NCBI GenBank assembly: GCA_027475525.1 | Contig: JAMWFC010000055.1 | Coordinates: 2,877,042 to 2,941,041 of the forward strand | Direction: 5' to 3' | From: Macrolepiota albuminosa | Taxonomy: Eukaryota; Basidiomycota; Agaricomycetes; Agaricales; Agaricaceae | Length of the DNA stretch: 64,000 nt | Shown: positions 24,841 through 33,609 of the stretch, piece by piece | Position numbering within the stretch: position 1 is the stretch's first letter | How the letters are laid out: the number at the start of each line of letters is the position of its first letter | Position numbers and translations under genes: made by a program | Notes under the pieces: model-generated | Database searches by the model: none | What the model saw: the letters and a program-made list of their open reading frames with translations, nothing else | Told to the model about the DNA's origin: nothing

Positions 24841-24994
24841 AGGGCTCCAAGTATGTATAGAGAACTCAGTGCTTAATCCCAGCCTCAACCTCACTTCGTT
24901 CGGTTAAGGCCTCGGTAAGGGCTCCAAGTATGTATAGAGAACTCAGTGCTTAATCCCAGCCTCAACCTCACTTCGTTCGGTTAAGGCCTCGGTA
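24841..24994. repeat. Exact 77-bp tandem duplication (8)
   Basis: 24841-24917 equals 24918-24994, spanning the spacer between the third and fourth hairpins of cassette D. Confidence 0.95.
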
Positions 24995-25440
24995 ATCGCA
25001 ACTCAATGCTCAATCTCAGTTTTCCTCAACTCTCAGAGCATTATTGTAAGCTAAATTGAATTTTTCTTGAATTTTTCAGATTTTATTAAGCATTTATAAA
25101 TCTGCAAAAAACTCAAATCAGTGTATCAGTAGCCTTTGAATTTTTCCTGATTTTTGGTGATTTTCTTTCAAATTTCTAAGCATTTTATACACACATCTAC
25201 CAAAAAACAAACAAAAAAGGCAATTCTTTGTCAGCCTTAGTCAGAACTGACTAAGCACATCATTCCCACGAAACGGTTGTCCCATTCTATATAGACGAGC
25301 TACGATTCGTGCCTTCGGCACGAATTTCGTAGCTCGTTGGGGGCTTCGCCCCCAAACCCCCCCCAACTAAGCCTCCACCCTAACCTCACTTCGTTCGGTT
25401 AGGGCTCCAAGTATGTATAGAGAACTCAGTGCTTAATCCC

Positions 25441-26165
25441 AGCCTCAACCTCACTTCGTTCGGTTAAGGCCTCGGTTTTCACAACTCAATGCTTAATCCC
25501 AGCCTCAACCTCACTTCGTTCGGTTAAGGCCTCGGTTTTCACAACTCAATGCTTAATCCCAGCCTCAACCTCACTTCGTTCGGTTAAGGCCTCGGTTTTC
25601 ACAACTCAATGCTTAATCCCAGCCTCAACCTCACTTCGTTCGGTTAAGGCCTCGGTTTTCACAACTCAATGCTTAATCCCAGCCTCAACCTCACTTCGTT
25701 CGGTTAAGGCCTCGGTTTTCACAACTCAATGCTTAATCCCAGCCTCAACCTCACTTCGTTCGGTTAAGGCCTCGGTTTTCACAACTCAATGCTTAATCCC
25801 AGCCTCAACCTCACTTCGTTCGGTTAAGGCCTCGGTTTTCACAACTCAATGCTTAATCCCAGCCTCAACCTCACTTCGTTCGGTTAAGGCCTCGGTTTTC
25901 ACAACTCAATGCTTAATCCCAGCCTCAACCTCACTTCGTTCGGTTAAGGCCTCGGTTTTCACAACTCAATGCTTAATCCCAGCCTCAACCTCACTTCGTT
26001 CGGTTAAGGCCTCGGTTTTCACAACTCAATGCTTAATCCCAGCCTCAACCTCACTTCGTTCGGTTAAGGCCTCGGTTCGGTTAAGGCCTCGGTTTTCACA
26101 ACTCAATGCTTAATCCCAGCCTCAACCTCACTTCGTTCGGTTAAGGCCTCGGCATTTCACAACTC
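25441..26165 (+). repeat. 60-bp tandem array, ten identical units plus edges
   Basis: Ten consecutive 60-bp units (25441-26040) are identical, followed by one 77-bp unit and one variant. Every unit contains one GCCTCAACC/GGTTAAGGC hairpin with TTCGTTC in the loop, plus a CGGTTTTCACAACTCAATGC spacer. Complete identity indicates recent expansion or homogenisation. Confidence 0.95.
25998..26151. repeat. 77-bp phase slip inside the 60-bp array (9)
   Basis: At 26041 one unit is 77 rather than 60 bp, i.e. 60+17. This is exactly what a 77-bp tandem duplication (25998-26074 and 26075-26151) looks like when superimposed on a 60-bp array. Confidence 0.85.
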
Positions 26166-26590
26166 AGTCCCCTTTCCACAACTCTCAAAGTAAGCTAAAT
26201 TGAATTCTTCTCAAATTTTTCAGATTTTATTCAGCATTTATAAATCTTTAAAAAACTAAAAATCAGTATATTAGTAGCCTTTGAATTTTTCCTGATTTTC
26301 TGGTAATTTTCCTGGAATTATTTGAGCATTTTCCACTAACATCTCCTGAAAAACAGAGCAATTGAATTTTTCTTGAAATTTTCAGATTTCTTTAAGCATT
26401 TATAAACCTCAAAAAATTCACAATCAGTGTATCAGTAGCCTTTGAATTTTTTCTGATTTTTCAGTGATTTCCTTTGAAATTTCAAGCATTTTATACACAC
26501 ATCTACCAAAAAACAAACGAAAAAGGCAATTCTTTGTCAGCCTTAGTCAGAACTGACTAATCAATCAATTCCCAGGCGTCGTCCCATTCT

Positions 26591-27500
26591 ATATAGATTC
26601 TCTCATTGCAGTCTTACTTCAAACCTTACAACAGATATCATGCTTTCCCATATTGTGCAACTTGCTGCTATTCTTGTAGAATGTATATTCCATGGAATTT
26701 GTTAGAAGTAAATACCCATAGATAATATGTTGTGAGTTCTTATCTATTATACCATGAGTCTATAGTAATGTAAAGGTAGATTAGTGGTTCACCCTCAGTC
26801 TTTAGTCTAATCAACTGAGAGTGACTGTGTCTATATCTAGCTTATGTACCTGCTGTCTGCCATTGTCTCTTTGCCTGATGGCCCAAGCTTGGACAAAGAG
26901 GTTTGGTCTCTTTGGTGCTTGGTGGCCCTGTGCCTTTGTGTGTCTGATCACAACAGAATTTACCTAGTCACTTGCTTCACATCTAGTGTTGTGCAGGGCC
27001 TAGCTCAGTCTGATGAAGCTTAGACTTGTACATATTCAAAGCTGGGCTTTGGAAGGGTCTCAGACCTGGCTCAGCTCAGCTTGGGCCCAAGCCATAGCCT
27101 GTGGTACATATAAGTAGTTAAAATAATATAATTTAAAACTACATATCATCATTCCTATCATCTACATCAATCAAGGTGTCCCATTGTTTCAGTTCTTCAA
27201 TATCCTCCCAATCCAGGTCACTGTCATTGAGTTAGCTGACTTCAAGAGATTGGTCTTTACTGACTAGAAAAAACATGACCAACAGAATAGAATGGACTAT
27301 GATTTGAGTAGGAAGTAAGTCTAATGTGGCATAGTCTCCTATATATATTTTGTGAATAAGATTCAGTTCTACCTGATCTTACTGTAAATAAGATTCAATT
27401 CCACCTGATCTTGCTACCAACTGTTGAAGTTGAAGTTTGTGTCTTGAGTAAGCAACATGCTTACACTCACCCTCCCTTTCAAAAAATTCAATCTCTACTG
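26591..27500. other. Unassigned, AT-rich
   Basis: No intact gene. A short acidic minus-strand frame near 27150-27235 (DSDLDWEDIEEL..WD) has the look of a transposase or retroelement tail but cannot be assigned. Confidence 0.35.
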
Positions 27501-27509
27501 AAAACTGCC

Positions 27510-27930
27510 TTTTTTTCTTTCCCACTCATTCAAAGTAACAGTATCCTCCATTTCTCTCCCACTCTTTCATTCATCATGATCAGGCCCATATCTGCACCAA
27601 CAAATCCAATATTACACCCCATGTCTCTACCATTGTTCATTTAAAATACAATCAATGAAGTGTTCCTCCTGAATCTCATCTGTTACAACAGGCCTAGGCA
27701 TCTCAAGATGATGTGAGGAGAAAATATCATTATTGTTTGTGACATGCAGGGATAGCAAACTTGCATGGAAACAGTTGACAATCCCCATCAATTTTGGTAA
27801 ATCAAGCACATATTTGAATGAATTGGAGAAAGCCTCAACCACTATGAAAGGGCTGTCTTGTCAGAGTATAAACTCAGCCACCCTCCCATCATGTTTTTGC
27901 ACATATTCTCAGTGCCAGTTTGCAGTCAAT
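27510..27930 (-). pseudogene. Ty3/gypsy integrase C-terminus and chromodomain remnant
   Basis: Reading leftwards: QKHDGRVAEFIL, then SPFIVVEAF..YVLDLP, FHASLL, PRPVVTDEIQEEHFID, and in a shifted frame a chromodomain-like YGPDHDE..LEDT..LNEWERK. This is the order found at the end of fungal chromovirus-type gypsy integrases. Stops and at least one frameshift show it is dead. Its upstream part appears on the far side of the Tc1 element (29539-29605: LFAKQLDKFAHLQEH), so it was split by that insertion. Confidence 0.7.
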
Positions 27931-27936
27931 AACATA

Positions 27937-28159
27937 CAGTGGCTCAAAAAACTGTCCCAATATTTCATACTTTTTGAAAGATGACATTGGCATAAAGGAT
28001 GGGAAGGACATAAAATCCTGATTAAATCATATAAGATACTATGGCATCATAGCTACAAAATGAACCTAGACTTATATAATTGAGATCAAAACTGATGGAG
28101 CAATAGCCATTTTAAAATATTCACTCATTGGGACAGTTTTTAGAGCATCTCTAATTTTA
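27937..28159. repeat. Left terminal inverted repeat of Tc1 element
   Basis: About 223 bp, matching the right arm in reverse complement with scattered differences. Both its outer and inner ends carry the core ACTGTCCCAAT, in opposite orientation to each other. Confidence 0.88.
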
Positions 28160-28229
28160 GTATCTAGTACTTTGTATGTCCTCCATTTGCCTTGATAACT
28201 GCTTGAATCCTTCTAGGCATGCTTTTTAT

Positions 28230-29177
28230 TAGTCTTTGGCATACCTCTGGTGGTATTTTATCCCACTCTTTTGCAACCCTCTCCCATAATTTATGCACAC
28301 CATGAGGAGGTGTTTCATATTGCCTAAGTTGCTCCTGAGGTACTCCCAGAGATGTTCAATAGGGTTGAGGCAGTGGATTGGGCTGGCCACTAAAGGACAT
28401 CAAAGTTGTTGTCCTCAAACCACTTGTCAGCCCTCTTGGAGTTGTGTTTGAGGTCATTGTCCTGTTGAAAGTAGTGGACACCCTTCTTCATCTCCAACTT
28501 CTCAAAGCTCTTCTTTGCTCCATCATCCAAAATATCACAGTACTGCTCTGCATTCATAATTCCCACCACCCCACAAGCTTTCCTATCCCATTCCAACCCA
28601 TACAGCCCCATACCATGAGATTATTCCCTCCTCCATGCTTCACAGTAGGTGTAGTCCTTTGGTCTGAAATGCCTTCTCCTCATAGCTTCCACACATACTG
28701 CTTCCCATCTGACCCAATCCTGTTAATCTTTGTCTCATCTGTCCACAACACCCTTTTCCAGTCCTCTATAGTCCAGTTCTGATGCTCCTGAGCCCATTTA
28801 AGCCATAGTTGTTGATGTCTAGCTTTGAGCATAGGAACTTTTCTCTTGGTAGCAGACCAATACTCCTCCTTCAACACATTTTAGACAATCTGGGAAGAGA
28901 CAGGGTTGGAAATGATGTTGTTGATAAAATTGGTGGCCTGGACAACTGTATCAAGTCTCTCAGTTGAGATTTGCTGAACAATAGCCTGTTTATCATGTGG
29001 AGTAAGCTTAGCAGGACAGCCTCCAGGATGGTTTTCCTTGTCCATCTCCCACTCTCTACCAATCCTCCCAATAGTAGACTTCTCTAGACCAGTTTGAGCC
29101 CCAATCTGATGCAGAGAATACTCTTGAGCAAGAAGAGAAGCAACAGTAGAGCATTGTGCAGGAAGAATAGGTTTCAT
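28230..29177 (-). pseudogene. Tc1-like DDE transposase pseudogene
   Basis: The N-terminal helix-turn-helix part (29177-28884) has LAQEYSLHQIGAQTGLEKST and a GRIGREW-type linker. The catalytic domain keeps the first Asp (VLWTDETK, about 28745), the second Asp (HYFQQDND, about 28465) and the Glu block (LNPIEHLWEYL, about 28350). A stop at 28881 and frameshifts around 28680-28610 disrupt it. All three acidic residues remain recognisable, so decay is recent compared with the Copia copy. Confidence 0.88.
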
Positions 29178-29315
29178 GATGGTGGTTGAAGGTCAAGATG
29201 TGGTTCAACCAGCTTGAACTACTCCCAAATATATCCAAACATGGTCACATGACTTTGTTTATATTCCCACATGCAACTTACTCTTTATTTCTGAGTAAAA
29301 TAGGGATAAACCTGA

Positions 29316-29536
29316 AAAATTAGAGATGCTCAAAAAACTGTCCCAATGAGTAAATATTTTAAAATGGCTATTGCTCCATCAGTTTTGATCCCAATTACAT
29401 AAACCTAGATTCATTTTGTAGCTATGATGCCATAGTATTTTACATGATTTAATTAGGATTTTAGGTACTTCTCATCCTTCATGCCAATGTCATCTTTCAA
29501 AAGGTGTGAAACATTGGGACAGTTTTTGAGCCACTG
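29316..29536. repeat. Right terminal inverted repeat of Tc1 element
   Basis: Reverse complement of the left arm. The inner edge is AAAATTAGAGATGCTC and the outer edge TTTTTGAGCCACTG, next to TA. Confidence 0.88.
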
Positions 29537-29605
29537 TATATGCTCCTGTAAATGTGCAAACTTGTCCAACTGTTTTGCAAACAATGCATTCAATTCAAAG
29601 TAAAC

Positions 29606-30075
29606 CAGTCTCTGCTGTTCTTCTGTTTCTATTTTACTCTTCTGAATCTATTTTCTTTCTTCACACTTCTTCTTCTCTATCTTATGTTTTACATCTGGTG
29701 CTACCAGGACCTCCATCCAACCTACTACTAGATTTAGTAGATAGAGTAAATCAAACCCTGCTTTAGTGTCTGTTGCTGAACAAGCATGGGAATTGACAAT
29801 GATAAAGTTTTGAACAAGGAACTCCAGATCCAGAATGAGGTTTGTTAAAGGTTGGTACCTAGAACATGAGTGAGTATTCTGATCTAGGTAATGTTTGTAG
29901 TAAGTATGTTGTCTGTGCTTTATGTATAAGTTCACCTACCCTCAGTTGTCATGTAGCTGACTGAGGGTAGTGAATGTCAATATTACATATATGTATATAT
30001 TTCTAAGTGTTCATATTAAGTGAAATGAAAATATTGGCCCTAGTCAATCATCAAACTTCAGCATGCTTATAGTGT
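29606..30075. other. Unassigned between transposon remnants
   Basis: No recognisable gene. Probably further degraded retroelement sequence, judged only from the remnants on both sides. Confidence 0.3.
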
Positions 30076-30495
30076 TCATTGGTATTCTTCAACAAGGTTG
30101 GTGTGCAAATTTGGACAAATAATAAAGTTATGCAATTTTGATTGCCACTGAGCACACAGAAATATAATTACAAGTTTTACATAGTCTGTTAACAATACCT
30201 TTTCTTGTTTTGTGCCTGAAGTGAAGGCATCCAAAACCTCTAGAAGACAAATAAGTTGTTGAGTAAGCAGTCTTAGCTCAGCTACAAGCATTGAAGAAAT
30301 CATTGCTAGAGGAGCATCAGTATCAATAAGAGCATCTTGGACCATGGTAGGAACAATGGAGGGAGCTGACACCAGGCAGGAGTAAGTCATGTGTTTGGGA
30401 AGAACATGTTCAGATCCTGCCTTGCTGCTTTCATCCTCCTCCAATGATTCCTCAAAAACTGCCACAACCATCACAGAAGTCATCTTACTTACCAC
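30076..30495 (-). pseudogene. Retropepsin-like fragment of a retroelement
   Basis: 139 codons. ALIDTDAPLAMISS resembles the active-site strand of retroviral-type aspartic proteases (D-T/S-G-A), with Asp in place of the Gly. VLLTDYVKL..W..SK resembles the following strand seen in gypsy-type protease domains of basidiomycetes. The rest of the polyprotein is not found here. The assignment rests on short motifs. Confidence 0.5.
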
Positions 30496-30880
30496 CCTCT
30501 TTGAACCCCCTTTGCCTGCTTCAAGTATGCTGCTTGGGCCACTGCTGCAAACTCAAGTGTCAACTTTTGCTTTTTATACTTTTCTAGCATGAGAATCCTC
30601 TCCTTGTTTAGGCATGCAGCCACCTAATAATCCACATAGATATAATAAATTACAATAATAATCAAGGTATTTGACAATATAATAGAAAATGAAAAAAATT
30701 CCATGTATTCAATAAAAAACATATACATATATATGAAAAACTGAATCTTTCAACTTGGTGAAAGAAAAAAAAACAATAATGCACTCAACACAGAAAAAAA
30801 CAACCTAAAATATATATAGAAAATAAGAGTATGATCCTTCAACATCAAAATTGATTGATTACCCAGTAGAGATAGCAGAG
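30496..30880. other. Unassigned, AT-rich
   Basis: No recognisable gene; several A-runs near 30700-30800. Confidence 0.3.
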
Positions 30881-30887
30881 GAGAGGA

Positions 30888-31090
30888 GCAAATTTTAAAA
30901 ATACATAATAGCTGGTAGAGACAGCCAAAAAGAAGCAAATTTTGAGGACATAGCCAGTAAAAATAGCTGAAAAGGAGCAAAATCCAAAGACATGGCATAG
31001 AGATAGCTGAAAGGGAGCAAGTTTTAAAGACATAGCCAGTAAAGACAGCCAAAAAGGAACAAATTTTGAAGACATAGTTGGTAGAGGCAT
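30888..31090. repeat. Degenerate minisatellite of about 42 bp
   Basis: About five diverged units share GAGCAAATTTT, GACATAGCCAGTA and AGACAGCCAAAAAG. On the minus strand the period equals 14 codons and the frame stays open across the repeats, so it may once have encoded a repetitive peptide. Confidence 0.7.
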
Positions 31091-31500
31091 CGCAATAGCC
31101 GAGGTCATGTGAGGGGCACAACAGGTACTAAAACCCCAGTCTACTAAAGTATACCTCGGAACACAAGTGGGATGAGTCAGATTCTAACAAGCACATCGCC
31201 ACTCCGTACCACCCATCATACTAAGAATCACATTGTTGTATGCTTGACTACCCTGTAGTGTGCCTTTGATCCATGCCACAGATCAGTAACCAGTACTTCG
31301 TAACGCCGATCTTCTCCCAAACTCTACTGGAGGAAGAGAGAGAATCACCGAGAACTACTTTATCTTGCCGTTATAAATTATAAAACCGTTTGCCACAGCT
31401 CAAGCTGTATATTGTCACACGATATACACGATAATAAATTGGAAAGGTTATGCCCAGGCCTCTGGTCAAATAACACTTTGATCGCATTTGATATTGCATC
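31091..31500. other. Intergenic, 3' side of glyoxalase gene
   Basis: Nothing recognised; marks the change from repeat-rich to gene-rich DNA. Confidence 0.4.
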
Positions 31501-32273
31501 TTACAGTGGTAGCACCGCGGGAACAATCTCAATCCAATATCTGATATATTCATACCATTAAGCATTCTCGGGCCGAAGATTTAATGTACTCACCCATCAG
31601 GATCAAGAATAAACGCAATATGTCTCATCTTCCCATCGCTCGGTCTCTTCTTGAAGGAGACTCCAAGTTTCTCAAATCGCTCGCACGCTTTCTCAACGTC
31701 ATCAACTGTGATAGCAATGTGTCCAAAACCTTTTCCGGGGTCAGTATTCCCACTCGCATAACCCTTAAAGTCGGGATCTGATTCCGTTCCGTGATTATGA
31801 GTAAGTTCAAGGACGCCTGAGGAGATAAAGGTTTTAAGTAATCTCTCAACAATTTACCCATGAATTCAACCACCTTCGCGAGCGAAACGAGACATCTCCT
31901 TCTCCTCCTTTGTCATTTCAGCGCCATGGCTGAAGGCAAGGAAGTAAAGAGTGAAATCAGAGAAATGTTTTTCTATTGAATGGGTTAGACTTCTCAAAGC
32001 CTCATCGATATCGATGAAGACGGTGGGTGATGGGTCACTAACCAGAGAGAAGGTCCATTCCCAAAACCTATCAATCTCTCGTTATGAGTATATGAATGAA
32101 TGGTAAGGCACTGACATCTTGATAAAATGCTAAAGAGACTTTAGGATCCTTGACACGGATCATTGTGTGATTAAACTGAATGAGCAGCACAAAGACAAAA
32201 AATGAGTCGTCGAAAGGATTTTGAGAATTTCTACTTCTACCTTGAAGCTTGCAGTTTCTGCTGTACGAGGCAT
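31501..32273 (-). CDS. Lactoylglutathione lyase (glyoxalase I)
   Basis: Isomerises the methylglyoxal-glutathione hemithioacetal to S-D-lactoylglutathione in the cytosol. Six exons on the minus strand: 32241-32273, 32116-32175, 32043-32067, 31874-31972, 31594-31816, 31501-31540, giving 159 aa, the usual length of single-domain fungal enzymes. Visible motifs are [54 protein letters not shown] and DPDGYWIEIVP. These supply the expected metal ligands: His of FNHT, Glu of LELTHN, His of GFGHIA, Glu of WIEIV. The 25-bp exon 3 (VLGMDLLS) is required to keep frame. The gene looks intact. Confidence 0.93.
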
Positions 32274-32559
32274 CGTGGGTGGATCGCCTTGATGATGGTG
32301 GTCAGTGGGAAAGAAAACGCCTGAGTGATTATGACATATGACAATGCACCGGCCCGGATACCGATGACGTCAAAGATCAGAACATAGCAAAATAAACGAG
32401 TATATTGGAGGTGGCGATATAGTCCATGTACAATTTGAAGACTGTAATGCAAAGTGTAAAATCCGATGACAACCATATAAATGCAAGGCCTCAGGTCCAT
32501 CTACAGCGATATAAACCGAATAGATAAAAATGTCCCTGGTACAGCAAACCCGACTTAAG

Positions 32560-33609
32560 TTAACGGTTTTCAATATACTGACCAGTGAGGGTATATTGGA
32601 ACTGAAGGATAGCAGGTCCAGCGACGGTAGTGCCATCTGTAACGCCATTGGGGCTGGTGCTGATGAGGCAATACACCTGGCCAGCCAAACCCTCGGGAAT
32701 CGTAACCCTGCCATTATTAACAGGGACGACAATTTGTTCGAGACCAAATAGGAAGACAGCGAAAAGCCTCCTGCTGGTATTGGAACGGAATTCAACCGAG
32801 ACCGTCTCTCCAGGATTCGCGTTGGACGGGAAGGTGAGAGGACGGTTAGCACGCACACCAGGGAGGGGAGGGTTGGACCTTGGGCAGCGAACAATGAAGG
32901 GGGCGGCAAGGGTGAATGCCTGATTTTTCGTGAGAGGAATCTACACATTCGCAGCGATTAGAGGCGTTATCGTGTGCAACTACACAAACTTACGTTAAAA
33001 GGATTGCCCCAACCCTCAACACCGTTAACATACGAGGCGACGAGACTTGCCTGACGAGCCTCTGTGCCTAGTATGCTGGCCGAACCGGTAATGTATTGCT
33101 GAGATAGGGTGCTTATCGCACCAGTATACGCACCCGTTCCAACGTTCTCGATGACCTGGCTCAAGGCAGCAAACGCCTTAGGGTTGTCAACTGGACTGCA
33201 AAATTATTTATCTTTATCAGTTACATGACAAAAACTCATCAAATGAGAAAGACGTACAATTGGTACGTACATGGCTTGACAGCCCTCGTACCAAGTAGGC
33301 TCTCAAGGAATGCGACGTGCGCAGATTCGTTCTCAAGAATCTCTACGAATTGGTTACGAGTGCCTGCGGGGAACCCAGCCCGACGGAAGTCTTGGTCGGT
33401 GTAGTTCCTGAGACCCATAGTGTAGAAGGCGACCTCAACATGCTCAAGTGTGAGTGCGAAGTTGAGAGTGTCGAGATCTTCAAAACGAACAATCAACGTG
33501 AAATGATCTTGAGATTCAAAAACAGCATACCAGCAAGAGAGCGGGGCTCAAGAGGGGACGCCTTCGCAGCAAGGGCTGCGAGAGCAGCGGCAAAGACGGC
33601 AGATTTCAT
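32560..33609 (-). CDS. Secreted ferritin-like domain protein (Rds1-like)
   Basis: Four exons (33531-33609, 33258-33477, 32994-33195, 32560-32940) give 293 aa. Residues 1-17 (MKSAVFAAALAALAAKA) are a signal peptide. The ferritin-like helices start at DLDTLNFALTLEHVEVAF, and ENESAHVAFLESLLG gives a second Glu/His-bearing helix. A beta-rich C-terminal part with many Val and Pro follows. The family (ferritin-like, related to yeast stress-induced Rds1 and plant desiccation proteins) is common in Agaricomycete secretomes; its biochemistry is not settled. A donor at the last codons (TG|GTCAGT) could extend the C-terminus by a short exon, so the stop at 32560 is the simpler choice. Confidence 0.85.

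Larger units (their letters stand above)
24590..25240 (+). repeat. Hairpin/AT-tail repeat cassette, copy D
   Basis: Contains the full hairpin series. The long inverted repeat has arms ACGAGCTACGA and TCGTAGCTCGT around GTGCCTTCGGCAC. It is followed by GGGGGC-type, CCCTAACC/GGTTAGGG and GCCTCAACC/GGTTAAGGC hairpins, then the AT-rich tail. Two 77-bp duplications interrupt it. Confidence 0.85.
25241..26590 (+). repeat. Hairpin/AT-tail repeat cassette, copy E, expanded
   Basis: Begins with the perfect 8-bp-arm palindrome TTAGTCAGAACTGACTAA, then the conserved CCCATTCTATATAGACGAGC entry into the long hairpin. Its fourth hairpin has expanded into the 60-bp array below, and it ends in the AT-rich tail and another copy of the TTAGTCAG palindrome near 26545. 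Confidence 0.85.
27937..29536 (-). mobile_element. Tc1/mariner-type transposon with long inverted repeats
   Basis: A 1600-bp element bordered on both sides by TA, the target duplicated by Tc1/mariner transposons. Its ends are CAGTGGCTCAAAAA and the complement. The terminal inverted repeats are long (27937-28159 and 29316-29536) and enclose one transposase frame on the minus strand. Confidence 0.92.

Noticed and set aside
24655..26160. CRISPR-like array because of regular identical units
   Set aside because: The units are directly tandem with no variable spacers, the host is eukaryotic, and the unit is part of a larger hairpin cassette.
31625..31873. 82-codon minus frame beginning MVEFMGKLL as a separate gene
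   Set aside because: It is an out-of-frame read of glyoxalase I exon 5 plus intron; the correct frame gives [15 protein letters not shown] and the metal ligands.
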